In this document: positions 12,901 to 24,291 of the stretch, in pieces
How the letters are laid out: the number at the start of each line of letters is the position of its first letter
Position numbering within the stretch: position 1 is the stretch's first letter
Assembly: GCA_014825775.1 (NCBI GenBank)
Contig: MVAQ01000002.1
Location: 186,001-250,000, forward strand
Reading direction: 5' to 3'
DNA: 64,000 nt
DNA from: Krasilnikovozyma curviuscula
Taxonomy: Eukaryota; Basidiomycota; Tremellomycetes; Cystofilobasidiales; Mrakiaceae
Position numbers and translations under genes: made by a program
The notes under the pieces: model-generated
What the model saw: the letters and a program-made list of their open reading frames with translations, nothing else
Told to the model about the DNA's origin: nothing
The model's database searches: none

Positions 12901-14761
12901 GAAAACGGATCACTCGGTCAGACTGTAAAGTCTTTCGGTAACCTGAACGAGAAGCTTGTTGCTAGTTATGTGCTCAAAATCCTGGAGGGCCTACACTATC
13001 TTCATAGCCAGCATGTATGTCGCTCGTTCACTATGTCTCCCGTCTCTTTCCTGTTTCTTACGCCAAACTCTAGGTCGTCCATTGCGATCTCAAAGCTGCT
13101 AATCTTCTAACTACCAAGAACGGGAATGTGAAGCTCTCTGATTTCGGTGTATCTCTCAATCTTCTTTCGCTAGAGAACATGAAGAACGACGTGACTGGAA
13201 CACCAAACTGGAGTAAACAAACTGCTCACTTTCTCTCGTTCTTATAAATTACTTATCACTGGCTTTTTCCTCTAACCATAGTGGCACCAGAAGTTATAGA
13301 GCTCAAAGGCGCATCGACCGCATCTGATATCTGGTCTCTCGGTTGCACCATCATCGAGCTCCTCACAGGCAAGCCACCCTACGGCAACATTCGTAATGGA
13401 ATGTCTGTGATGTTCAGGATCGTAGAAGATGACAGTCCACCAATTCCGGACTCGATCTCTCCTCAGCTCAAGAAGTTTCTCATGCTCTGTTTTGACAAAG
13501 ATCCTTCGATGCGTCCAAGCGCTGAAGTGCTGTTTGAACACGAGTGGCTCGAAATGCACTGGGGCCTCAACAAAGTATGTTGGTGCTGTTTCATATACTA
13601 GATCTTACAAGTTAACTAATATTGTTGTTTCTCAGCTTCTACGTCCTCAAGACTCTATTCCGTTTCTACGACGAGTTTCAAACGAAATCTCAATGTTGGA
13701 GCTCTCCAAAGCATACGAAAATTTTACAAAACACCCAAATTCTTCTGCAATCTCCTTCGCTGGGAGTATAGAAGAAATTGGAGGTCCTGGTCGACGATCC
13801 TTGGACGGCGGTAGACGCTCCATTGATGCTCCTTATGTGTCACAGGCGATTCTTGTTCGGTCTGCTTCAACTACAGGAGCAGGAAAAAGGACTGTGGAGA
13901 GTCAACTTCCTATTAAGTCTCATGGTTTTGTCAAGTTCAACAAAGGTAAGCTTAACTACTGACAGCCAGTTGCTGTCGAAGTCAAATACTGACTACAGGT
14001 TTTTCAGGTGTCCATTGTCATGTTTGTCTAGAACCTATAAAGAAAACATCTATACTCTGTGTTGAATGCGGTCTAATTGTCCATCATGATTGTCAACAAG
14101 ATGCCAGTGCAGTTTGTGAAATATTGGGTCGACTCTATAGCGTTGGTAAGTTTGTTTTGATTGTAGCGTTTGACGACCCCTCGCTTATACGTAGCTTACG
14201 ACGGTCACCCTGTCATTAGAAACCGCTCATACGCGTCAAACTCAGCCTGAGGACTCCTCTCATCTTTTCGGAACTTCCCTTCCAGACGACTTCGCTTTAT
14301 CCACTTCTCCCACCCAGCTTACGGGTGGCCTGTCCCTCTGGATGCGAGCCAGAAACCCACCAATGTCACCGCCGCCAGCCACTCTCGGTCGGAGAAGTGA
14401 AGAAGATTTTGGAAGTGAAGCCAACAGAAGAAGAAGGCACTTGAACAACCGTCGAAGTCTCTCAGTGGTGCGACGACAAGCTTCGGTACGGTCTGAATCT
14501 ACACTGTCATTCAAGGAAAATGGCGGGGCTTTTAACTCTGGTTCTGGTGGACAATCATCTGGAATCCATATCAGATTCTCTGAAAGCAGAAAACCAGTTC
14601 CTGATGTATTTGAAGTCGCTGAATCGACCGAATCGACCGTCAACGTGGCATCACCAACATTACAAACTTTCTTGGACAAGGTCCGGTCTCGCAAATCTTC
14701 GCTCAACAACAAATCCTCTGTCTCAAATTATACAAACACCAGCAATGCTCACCTTTCGTAA
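9979..14761 (+). CDS. CDC7: STE-family protein kinase with CH and C1 domains, Cdc7/SepH-like (septation initiation network)
   Basis: Nine exons join with matching phases: 9979-10958, 11024-12524, 12595-12824, 12894-13014, 13074-13212, 13282-13574, 13636-13945, 13999-14145, 14220-14761. They give about 1420 residues. A Ser/Pro-rich N-terminus precedes a calponin-homology-like domain at roughly residues 285-440 (DGYVICHLVNRI, NIDLFLSACVEFGL, VRVANTVLALS). After a long disordered linker the kinase starts near residue 828: GRGQFGSVY, AIKRI, VVHCDLKAANLL, DFGVSLNL, MAPE. A C1-like cysteine cluster follows near 1195-1240 (CHVC, CVECGLIVHHDC). The kinase resembles fission-yeast Cdc7 and Aspergillus SepH, which relay the septation signal at the spindle pole. 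The N-terminal CH and C-terminal C1 domains are extra to that minimal family description. The HRD arginine is Cys here. The ATG at 9979 is the first one downstream of the leader intron. Confidence 0.85.
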
Positions 14762-15724
14762 AATAGCTCAAGGGACTGTGTGGTCATGTAATTTCTCTCG
14801 GCGCAATAATATCCTTCTTCATAAAGTTCGCAGCGCTTCTTCGTATCCATTAATCCTTTCTAGAAGTATAATTGTGTCTTCTCTAGCTTTTAAAGTTCTC
14901 TTCTCAAGCTCTCTGTACTGTCCTCGCATACATTAGTAATTTTATCGCCCGTCGCATGCAATAGCTCAGTTTGTTCCATATCATGTAGCCCTTAACCATT
15001 CCTTGGATCAAACCGATACCCAATTGTCTCTGAGGATGCAAGATAATTTCTTACACACCAAGGTGAAGAAAAAAGAGTCGCCGTGGTGGAAATACGCAGC
15101 AACCCACCATCTGTGGGATGTAAAACTCAAGCTATCCGTATTCTCATTGAGGACGCGAGAAACAATATCAATCTGTTGGTGAGGTATTGAGGTTAATATG
15201 AAGTCATGGTCAATAGCATGAAGCAGAAGGAGGTTACGAAGAGGGTTTCTGACAAGATGATCGTTCATTTTGAAACGTCGAATTTGTAGGTGCGGTGTGA
15301 ATACTTATGGGACCAGGTGGTGTCTGGGTCAGCGAAACAATGATCAGTAGGAAAGTAAGAGGAAGGAGGATGTTATATGGGTGGTGCTTAGAAGTGCAGT
15401 AGGAATATGTGAACCTGGAACTTTTGCCTGCTTGTTTTGAAAACCTGGTGCTGGAGTGAAGAGGCGAACGTGGATTGCGATGTACACTTCCACTTCTTGA
15501 GCGCAACGCTTTTGTTTACTTCTACTCGCCCACCCATTCCCAGTTCATCGAATACTTGATTTCCAGGCGTGTTGCATTTTGATGATCTCATCTTGATCGC
15601 GCGGGTTGTCCGATGGACGCGGGATCCTAATAAGACAGGAAAACCTGACCAGGATGACCCTACTTCCTACTTCCAACTTCCACTTACAACCCGTACTACC
15701 TCTCTTCTCGAGCCAAACTCACAA
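14762..15724. other. intergenic region, no gene recognised
   Basis: This 960-base stretch follows the kinase stop and precedes sulfiredoxin on the same strand. It presumably holds the kinase 3' UTR (AT-rich near 14800-14950) and the sulfiredoxin promoter. Minus-strand ORFs at 15008-15591 show no familiar motif or consistent splice structure. Confidence 0.4.
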
Positions 15725-16259
15725 ATGTCAGCGGCAGAAAAGCCAGCCAGCAGTCTCTCTAGTGAAGAGGCGCCAGCCCACACTAAGCATTCCGTCTTTG
15801 CTGCAAACCTCGAAGAAGTTTACGACAGTAAGCGTCCAGAGCTTAGCTGTGTATCAATATCCATACTAACGTTCTGTCCATCGTTCAGTCCCAGTCTCCA
15901 TCCTAAATAGGCCAATCCCCTCCGTTCTCGACGAAGCAAAGGTGTGCACCTTCATGGATGATGTTGAGAAGGGGGACACCTTCACACCTATCGAAGTTCT
16001 CAGGTGTAAAAGCTCTAAACCTGGCCCTAACTTCGGACAGACGTATTATTTCTCTTTGGGAGGGTGCCACAGGTGAGTATTCCGCCGCACATGTGGTTGC
16101 ACAACTTTATTAGCAATGCTGACATCTTCCTTTTGTACTAACGTTGCTGCTAGGTATGAAGCTCACAAACGGCTAGGGAAGGAGACGATCCGAGCGAAGA
16201 TAATAGACGTGCCCCCTTCGACTATTCAGAAGTACTTAGGCGCGTCGTTCCAAGGATGA
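15725..16259 (+). CDS. SRX1: sulfiredoxin
   Basis: Three exons (15725-15827, 15889-16072, 16154-16259) join to 130 residues. The diagnostic LGGCHRYEAH sequence, with the catalytic Cys in GGCHR, spans the second intron. Upstream IPVSILNRPIPSVLDEAKV and GDTFTPIEVLR match the conserved N-terminal part of the family. Sulfiredoxin reduces the sulfinic form of 2-Cys peroxiredoxins using ATP and so restores peroxidase function after oxidative stress. The length is close to that of yeast Srx1. The in-frame open stretch upstream of 15725 is AT- and CT-rich leader and is not included. The gene converges on ARP8, leaving about 125 bases between stops. Confidence 0.95.
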
Positions 16260-16383
16260 AGAGTGCCCCTAGACTAATAGATGTATCGTTGCTTTCTCTG
16301 AACCAACATGGTCAGTTAAAAAAGGCACGGCTGTGAAAGAAATTCAACATGACATATACAACGCTCGACTCTCACTCAAACAC

Positions 16384-18979
16384 TCAAACCAACCATCTTT
16401 CCTTCAGCGCTCGCATCCCAAAATCTTGCCATTCCTTCTTTCCAACCCACATCTCGGTGACCACTTCTAATCGGGACAGCACAGAGACGCCTTTCCAAGC
16501 AAGAATCCTGGGGTCGATGTCTCGAGGCGAAGGGATTACTTGAACTTCCTTGACGGAGAGGTAGCGAGAAGATAAGATTGGGAAAATTCTGCAACACAAC
16601 AGGTAGCGGGAGTCGGCAGGTGTAGCGTCAAGGGGTCAACGAAAGAGATAAATTACCTCGACTGCAAAGCCTCGCCAAACCCAGGAATCTGAGCCGTCCC
16701 ACCACAGAGAACCAGACTCCCACACATCTTCTTAACTTTCTCCTCATTCGCACAGCACATGATTGCATTGGCGATTGCGACATCGAGAGGCACCTTGGAC
16801 GCTTCTTCGACGATGTCAAAGCCCAGGGCAGGGGCTGCTTCGGGAGCAGGAGTGGGTTGACGAGAACCAGCATCCGAGCCTACGACGGATTTAAGATGCT
16901 CACCCATAAGAGAAGAGGACGCTGTAGCTGCTGGGTCTTCTTCGGGCATGGGTTGCGGTGGTGTTGGTGTTGGTACAGGTCGGAGATGCCATGTCGAGAA
17001 AACGGCTGCATTGGTTGAGAGGTCGGTTGGCAGGCTGAGGTTGTCGTCGATGTCAAGGGAACTAGTGTTACTCTTCATTGGCCGTTTTTGATCAAAGTCG
17101 ATGACTCGAGGATCGAATAGACACTGCGAAAGCGATAGGAGGGTGAGCGAGCAGTCTGGTCTGATGTGGTCTGACGTCGACTCACCATCGGTGCTAAGAT
17201 GGTTTCATCGAAAGTTCTAAAAGAATATTTTTTCGTTGGTAGTTTCTGTGTACCTGGAGGCGGCCTTACACTGAAATCATGGACGTTCAAGCCTACTTGA
17301 GCCTGGAAAGCAGCATGACTTCAGCAAAGCAATACAGCAGCTTGACCCGTCTACGATGAGAAATTAAACTCACTTCTACCAGAGTGCAATATCTCTCCTT
17401 CATCCCTTGCATCAGGTCCCAGTCCCAACTCCTGCTTAAGTCGACGTCTTTGTAAGGAAAGCTGCTCTTCAGGCACAATTGGGTGAAGAACCGGGTGACG
17501 TCATCTCCACCATACGACAAGACATGTCGCGTTTCTGAGAGGAGCTGCCCGTCTTCGATACAAGCGATGGATGTCATGGATGATCCAATGTCGATGATGC
17601 AGGCGGTTGAGAGTCCGGCACCTATCGAGGCTGAGAGGGATTCCTAGCAACAGACAAAAGTAGTCGCATTAACTTGACACACCTTTGAAAATGGGTTACT
17701 GGTCCATACCTGCTGTACACTAATCAATCCAAAGCCTAGCCCATCGACCAACATGCCCACCATTTCCCTGACGTACTCCTTCTCTGCTAAATCAGGAACA
17801 ATCAGCATCGCGTTGTAGTCCTCTAGTTCTGATATATTGATCTTGAGGTTTTTCTTCAGAGCTGTTGTGAAGAGAGTTTGAATATCATTTGTTATGGCTG
17901 CTGTTGGTCGATCGGTGATGAAGCGGCGCTGAGAATGCGGGTGGTTGAATATATATGGCAAATAAGGCGAGAGGAGATCCGTCTTATTCAAAAGAAGACG
18001 GGCTTAGTGGGGATCTTTAAAAGAAGGATATGTAATCGCAGGAAACTCACTTCATGCCCAACGAGGACATCTTCCTTCACATCTTCTCTCCACTCAACCC
18101 GTCCTATATCGTTGAACTCCTTAATGGTTTCAGCCTGAGAAGAATCATTCCAGTTCTTGGCTAGTATATGCCCATTCGGAATCCCTCTTAATTTCTGGAG
18201 TCGACTTCGTTCTCGCAGGACGTGTCGTAAATTAGACACCAGCCCGTCGATCTACACCGAGATGGGTTAGACATGAGTAATCAGAAACATGAGTTATCAG
18301 AATAAGATTGAAACATCTTGAACGTACTGGTTCTTCTTCAGTAGGATCTGGAATAGCTTCACGCTCCTGACCAGCTGCTGCTGTTGCTGCCTCTCTCTCC
18401 AGTTTCACGCCCTCCATTTCTAGACCTCTAGCGACTGGCTCTTCAACCTCACCCTCAGATTGAGCGCCACTAGTCGATGGTATCTTGAGAGGGATCCTCT
18501 TACGTCTGGCAACAACCATGGGTATTCTTACGGGCTCGTAGTCACTCGCTCTGCCCACCAACAAAGTTGTAGCTCCCGGGTGGAAGATAATGGTCCTATA
18601 CCCAGCAGGCTGGTACCAGAAGAGCAAGCAGATAATTCAGCGTTTTGAGCCCAAAAGAATCCAACGGAAGAGTTCTTACCTCTTTCTCTTTAGGCTGCTC
18701 ATGGCCCGCCTCACCGTTCTCCCTTTTCCTCTTCGCCGGTCGAGTGATATTCGGGTTCCCTCGACTTGTATACTCAGCAGCCTTTCTCTGCCATACCGAC
18801 TGGGCGTCTGATTTGAGGTATGTCGATGTGCTCTTTGGTCCTAGCCTGTCAACCCCAGCTCACTTCAATTAGCTCGAGCACCGGTGAACTTTGGGCTGAA
18901 GGAGGACTCACGTTGGTAAAGCAGAGAAAGTGGAGAAGACGTATGGGAGGGTGTCTTGTTCAGGAAGCTGTTTTGTCAT
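16384..18979 (-). CDS. ARP8: actin-related protein Arp8, INO80 chromatin-remodelling subunit
   Basis: This multi-exon minus-strand gene starts with MTKQLPEQDTLPYVF at 18979 and ends at 16384. Actin-fold motifs are visible: AGYRTIIFHPGATTLLVGRASD near the N-terminus, then AMLIVPDLAEKEYVREMV, a second-phosphate loop in ACIIDIGSSMTSIACIEDGQ, and SLVLCGGTAQIPGFGEAL. The tail DPRILAWKGVSVLSRLE with WQDFGMRALKER is typical of Arp8. Acidic and Pro-rich inserts interrupt the fold, as in other Arp8 proteins. Arp8 forms a nuclear module with actin and Arp4 that binds linker DNA in INO80. The last join, a 2+1 codon across the intron before the final exon, restores a continuous C-terminus. Arp8 was preferred over other Arps because of the inserts and the C-terminal signature. 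Confidence 0.9.
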
Positions 18980-19227
18980 CGTGAAACCATTAGGGTCTGA
19001 ACTTTACTTGAACAGGGTGGTGATGTGGTGAAGGATCACATAGGTGGCCAGAGTGATGCGCAGAGGACAATCTTGCAAGCTTCCCCGTAATTAAGAAAAA
19101 CTGATAACAACGATTTCATTTCAATGCTAAATTGCGACTTATTCAAGTAAGAGCCGTACGTCGACTGCTGAAAGTTTCTTCTTCCCGCCTTCCAAGTCCT
19201 TCACTCGGACCCATCTTTTTAAACTGT

Positions 19228-19941
19228 TTATTGAGCGACGCCTGGCATCAGCTTGGCAGCCATCTGAGCGTACACAAGCGTTCCCTGCCACCAGAGAGCA
19301 AAACCACCACCACAAATTCCGTGAGCGATACCCCAGACGTGCTCTGGTGTCAACTTCAATGTCTCTGTGAGCAACGGCAAGCAACGCATCAACGGACGGT
19401 CAGCAGTGCATCACCTATGAGACAAGGGATTCGAAGACGAACCGAACATGGGTCCGAATGAGATTGGGATGAACCTTGGAGATTGGAACAGGAGCGTGAA
19501 GGCGATGGTGTGGTACAGCATCAAGGCGAGCGCCAATGCTCTCTTTCCAGGCAAGAACTCTGGCAGTCTAAAGACCAAGAAGGCAGCGACTGAGACACCG
19601 AAGGAAAGACCAGCATAGAGCTGGTAGAGAAATAGGGTCCACAAGGTTAGTATCTCTTTAGTACTTGGTTTCGCCTCAGGCGGCTGACAGAGCTCTCCCG
19701 GACACAGGCGGAAGACTGGAGCTCTCCTCTGTCACTGTATAGTCCCTCCTTAATACCAGGGAAGCATAGATAGATGTGTGCTTACCTTGATCATGACCAG
19801 AGTTGTGTTGGACAGGTCTAGGAACGGCATCGAATGTGTTCCCATCATTCCCTGAAGGACGAAGGGGAGTTCAAGGAAGATGTGAAGCAAGAAGACGAGG
19901 GACAGTGGAGACATTGGAGCTCCTGTAGGTGCTTCTGCCAT
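19228..19941 (-). CDS. small multi-pass membrane protein of unknown function
   Basis: Three exons (19941-19786, 19620-19443, 19364-19228) give 156 residues. Four hydrophobic segments are visible: SPLSLVFLLHIFLELPFVL, LYAGLSFGVSVAAFLVF, LALALMLYHTIAFTLLF, and ICGGGFALWWQGTLVY. The last join uses donor GTTCGT after ATGTTCG. It is the only choice found that keeps the strongly hydrophobic third-exon frame (LTPEHVWGIAHG). There is no signal peptide beyond the first membrane segment. I do not recognise the family; several fungal genomes carry comparable short four-helix proteins. Position gives no functional hint. Confidence 0.7.
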
Positions 19942-20374
19942 GATTGCTGTTTTACTCTGAGGAAGAATAGAGTGAGAAGCAACAGCAGAGCAAAGAAAAA
20001 AGCTCAGCAAAAGATCCATGACGCAACGGAGAAGCAAGAGTAAGCACAGCTGCAGATCTAACTGAGAAAGACTTACTTTTTGATAGCACAGAGAGTGGGC
20101 GGGATGGCAAACCAGTTTGGGAAAAAGGAAGGTGAATGTCGGCAGAAAGTCTGATGCCACACATGGCGAGTTTCCTTTATCTGAAGCGCCATGTGAAGCG
20201 TGCGAAGAAATCTCGAAGGTTCCATTATCTTATCACATGGGGGGATTTCTCTGGGATATTTCCACGTTTTCTTATCGCAGGGGGAAGAGGCATTTAAAAA
20301 AATCATTATAGAGAAGGTACAACTGGGTATCAAAAAATGTCAAGATGTCTCCTTCACCTCTACAGTCCATTAAC
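19942..20374. other. intergenic region between two minus-strand genes
   Basis: About 430 bases hold the promoter and leader of the small membrane protein and the 3' region of the RING gene. No feature beyond a short A-rich run (AAAAAAATCATTATAG near 20297) stands out. Confidence 0.4.
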
Positions 20375-22284
20375 TCAATCAAGATCCATTGGTGTGGTGT
20401 CTTCCCACCTGCTAGCGGATCCCGTCATCCTAGGATCCTCTCTGACGCTTGTAGGAGCAGAGGTGCCAGCAGCAGCGCCGAATCTTCTGATGGGCACTTG
20501 AGGTCGGGAATTAGCGGACGAGCCACTCATCGTTCGTGTTGGAGATCTAGGTAATGTTATGGTACTAATAGATGATGCAGAGGGTTGATGTTGGGAGGAG
20601 GTTGCAGATGAAGATGCTGTGTTGGTGTCTGTAGTGGGTGGTGATGAAGCTGGAGGGTCAGTGGTTTTGGTGGTGAGGTTATATCGACAGGCTGGGCATG
20701 TTCCTGATACTGCCAGCCATTGGTCTATACATGCTGAGTGGAAGAGATGTCTGAAAAAAGAAACAAAGAGGAAAAATTAGTGTTAAATGGGAACCAAGAT
20801 ATCGCGACATCAAACGTACGTGCAAGGTATTCTCTTGACTTGATCGTCAACGTCGAAGTCGGTCATACAGATTGAACAATTTTTGTCATTGGTAGCGACT
20901 ACCGCGAAGAGAGGGTACCGTTAGCATTGGTTGCAAACCTGGAGACATTTGCGACCTCATCATACCGAGAAAACCAGGATCGATCTTGAACTCTGGCAGA
21001 TCTTTGATAACCTCTTGAGTAGCGGGAGTGGGACGGTTTCTATTCCCTCCCATACCTTCTGACAACCTCTCGATGATCCTATCGAAGTCCTCCTGGCTCG
21101 CAGCGTAATCTCCAAAGTTCCTCGACCGCCCAAAGAAGCCTGCTTCAAGCAGTTCCATCCAGGGATCGTTTCCACCCGAGAGCCCACCACGTCGAGGTAC
21201 TCTTGCTGGGTCGCCTAGACTCCTGAGGATATGCGAGACGAGGTCTGGCATCTCCTCCCTCGGTGACGGGCTTTCGCCTGGTTGGGCGCGAGGGACAGAG
21301 CCACTGCTGGGATTTCGAGGCAGCGGACCAAACGGATGTACTGGAGGTTGCTGAGTTTGGAACGCTTGGCTGAGGAACCTGGTGGGGATGAGTTGTCAGT
21401 TTCTCGATACGGGGCAGCGCATGTCAGCGCGGCGTCTCACTACTCACTCCGCCAAACTAGGAACTCTGTCCTGATCATTCAAGTGGCCCTGACCGGCACC
21501 AGACCTTCTGTTGTTTGAATTATTGCTTGATCCACCACCTCCAACGAATCCACCTGACCCTCCAATTGTTACCAGGCCCGAAGATCCTAACCTGAAACTA
21601 AACGACGTTGAACCAGTATTACTCGATGGAGCACCTATGAACGCAGGGGGTAGCTCGAACGGTAGATCGTCGTACTGTGATGGATTTGATCGCTGGCCGA
21701 ACGGATGGACATCATGAAATCCATTTGGAAGGGAACTACCGCGACATGGACACGCAATTGGTGGTTAGCTTACCCCCCGTTTCCATTTCCAACTTAAACA
21801 GCTGGACATCTGGGTACTCACTGTTGGTCATCCTCTGAATCCTCATAGTCCAGTCCATACAGTCTGGGATCGATGTCTCTTCCCAACACCTGAGCCCCCA
21901 ATGTGCGACGTCCCGCGTTGGTGGAATCCTCCAGATCCTCCTCTGAATCAATCTGAAAATGACTCCTTAGCATTGATAGTCAGTATGCAACATAAAGAGA
22001 CGAAATCTTACCCTCTCTAAGAAATCCGATTCACATGTCGGGCAGACCTGAGCTCCCTCGGGTCCAACTGGGGTCACTTGTTGCTCGCACTTTGTCCATC
22101 CAAAACCAGATCAGCAATCCAGGCTAAAGTATATACCATCAGGTAGGATACTTACAGCATGACAGATCCAGATAGTAGAAGGCATTGCTGGATGTTGTGA
22201 TAGTTCCGGATTGGGTGGAATCTGGATACTCAAAACAGCGGGAGAAAGCGCATCGTTGGAGGGTTGCCACGAAGGTCCCGACAT
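20375..22284 (-). CDS. RING-H2 E3 ubiquitin ligase, RNF115/RNF126-like
   Basis: The start at 22284 reads MSGPSWQPSND. A zinc-ribbon follows (WICHACEQQ ... VCPTCESDFLERI) split by an intron, like the N-terminal ubiquitin-binding ribbon of RNF115/126. A long Gly/Ser/Pro-rich middle follows. The helical DFDRIIERLSEGMGG segment precedes a C-terminal RING-H2: CSICMTDF, then IPCTHLFHSACIDQWL, then CPACRYNL. All eight zinc ligands (C3H2C3) are present, interrupted by one intron after IPCT. The C-terminus ends PMDLD. The family transfers ubiquitin from E2 enzymes to cytosolic clients, including misfolded proteins. The substrate here is unknown. An intron after DPGFL, ending GGTAG, is needed to reach the RING frame. 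Confidence 0.87.
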
Positions 22285-22478
22285 CACTTTCAGAAAATGA
22301 GAGCAGCGAGTTGAGAATGATACAAAAGGATATGAGCGAGTGATATCAAAACTACTCGGGAAACTGGTTCTTTCACATGAAAGATAGATGGCATGATACG
22401 CCCCAGCCGGCGCAACTAATTCTACAGAGAACTCAGGAGGAAAGAAGAAGAATGCATCCCTACGGTCGGACCATACTC

Positions 22479-23599
22479 CTAATAGCCACCACTGAGTGAC
22501 TTCCTTGCCTCAGTACTGGTTCTCAAATTTCCCCAATTGACAGACGAGCTGCCAGATCGATGACCCCATCTGGCTCCTCCAGCTTTCAGATCCTCCTCTC
22601 CGCTCGAATTGTGATTCGACGACGACGACCCTGTTTCTTGACTTAGTGGTGGTGAGCTCATACCGAATCTCATCGGAGGCGCTGAGTTGATGGGTGAGGG
22701 CGCCACGGGGGACAACGATGATTGGAACGACGGGTAGCCCCCGCTGACGGCTTGGAGAGGTGGTAATGAAGCAACCGACGGAATGGATGATCTTGACCAG
22801 GAACCACTTCCGTTACCTCTTTCTCCACCACCGCTGCTGCCGTCCTGACCACTCGACGAGTTCGATCGACCAAACATACCCATGCCACCGGTCCCATACC
22901 CACCGAAACTGCCACTACCGACCAGGGAGCTAGTGCTAGAGCTTCGACCGTGTCCACGGCCAGGTGGGGGGACAAATGATGAGGTAATGGAGGATGTGTT
23001 CTTGGAGTGGCCTGGACGGAAGCCACCGCCTCCCTGCTGCGCGATGGGCATCGATGAGACACTTCCTCCAGGCTGATGGCGACTTTGAATGGATTGGATT
23101 ATGGTGTGGGCATCAGCGCCGTCGTACGGTCTGAGTTTGAGTTGGTTAGAGGGTGGAGTGACGGGCAGGAGCGTTGAAGGTGGGTGAAGCAAGGAGGTCA
23201 AGTAAGCTCGTTTGGCTGTTGAGATTAAGATAGTCGGCAAGAATACAGTTCAATAGAAGTGATTAACAACAATAAACGATACAAGGGACGTACCTGTACT
23301 TGCATCAGCGAACACAAGCATTGCAGTCTGATCATCGATCCACTTGACCTTGAAACCACCCTTATCGCCTTCCCAGGGCGAGAAAGCAGCCTGGAGGTCT
23401 CTCGTCTTGAGTTCTGGTGGGAAACCTTCGATGATCAAGATCCGTGTTACAGCAGCAGACCTAGAAGGGACAGAGCGACAAGAGAAGATGGCGCTATCAG
23501 CTGCTCTGGGAATGAGGGCAGGCCAGTCGACTCATGACTCCATAGTTCTGGATGAAGAGAACGATGAGCTCACAGAGTCTGTTGATTTGATGAAGACAT
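22479..23599 (-). CDS. R3HCC1-type RRM-like protein, putative RNA-binding
   Basis: Three exons (23599-23574, 23460-23294, 23215-22479) join to 309 residues. The 26-nt first exon encodes MSSSNQQTL. An RRM-like fold follows: ILIIEGFPPELKTRDLQ, FKVKWIDDQTAMLVFADAST, AKRAYLTSLL, LKLRPYDGAD. This arrangement matches the RRM-like region of R3H-and-coiled-coil (R3HCC1) proteins, but no R3H motif is visible. Roughly the last 200 residues are low-complexity Gly/Ser-rich with RGHGRSSS and GGYGTGGMGMFG stretches, which suggests an RNA-associated or condensate-prone tail. The gene is probably cytoplasmic or nuclear RNA metabolism; the exact role is unknown. Confidence 0.75.
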
Positions 23600-24291
23600 C
23601 GTTGGGTATCAGAGGAGGATCGATTCAAAACCTATACAGTCGAGCTCGAAAACTGAATTTGTTTCAGGAGGAGTCAAAGGAGCTGAGCTGCGTGTTGCGG
23701 AGTTCCTTGTCCCAATTTCACTGGAGGTTCGTCGAATATCTGGAATTGTGGGCCAATGCAAGTACCAGTAGCTGCTATCTGGCTACCTGGCACCTCTGTA
23801 GATCGATTTTTGACGTTCTGGAGGGGAAATCTCAGGGCGTACAGCTGTGCTGGTCTGAAGGTAGTGAGCTGGACTTGGATGGAGTGAGACCAATGGGAAG
23901 TGTGAAATGGAGGATTGAAGGATGCTGTAGAAGCTTGGAACCAGAAGAAAGAGGGGTATAATCAAGAATTTTGTACAAAAGGATGATGCAGTTGGCAGGG
24001 CGAGGCGTCCCGCAGCGCTTGCCTTGTCCGGATTCGTGAGTTTACTAACGACCCTTTTTTTGTGCTCTTTCTTTCGAGCGCTTTCATGTTTCAAGAATCG
24101 GAACGAATAGGTAAGATAAATCGAGGTATACCTAATATACAATGGTCGAGCAGTCGTGGGTAGTAAAATTAAGTGTGGAAGGAAGCGAAGAAACGCATCT
24201 CGACATGCTCGAATGAGATACACACGTGAGACAGCAGCAAGTGGAAGACAAAACAGTTTAAAGAGGTATGAGGTATGAAATAGCATGCAAT
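23600..24291. other. intergenic region, no gene recognised
   Basis: About 690 bases separate the R3HCC1-like start from the PKA stop, both on the minus strand. A + strand ORF (23344-23961) and a minus ORF (23783-24286) run through it but lack recognisable motifs and overlap the neighbouring gene antisense or its promoter. Confidence 0.4.

Noticed and set aside
23344..23961. A 205-codon + strand ORF
   Set aside because: It overlaps, antisense, the first two exons of the well-supported R3HCC1-like gene and has no recognisable domain.
23783..24286. A 167-codon minus-strand ORF rich in hydrophobic residues
   Set aside because: No motif, and it lies in the expected 3' region and promoter between two minus-strand genes; composition looks like translated CT-rich non-coding DNA.
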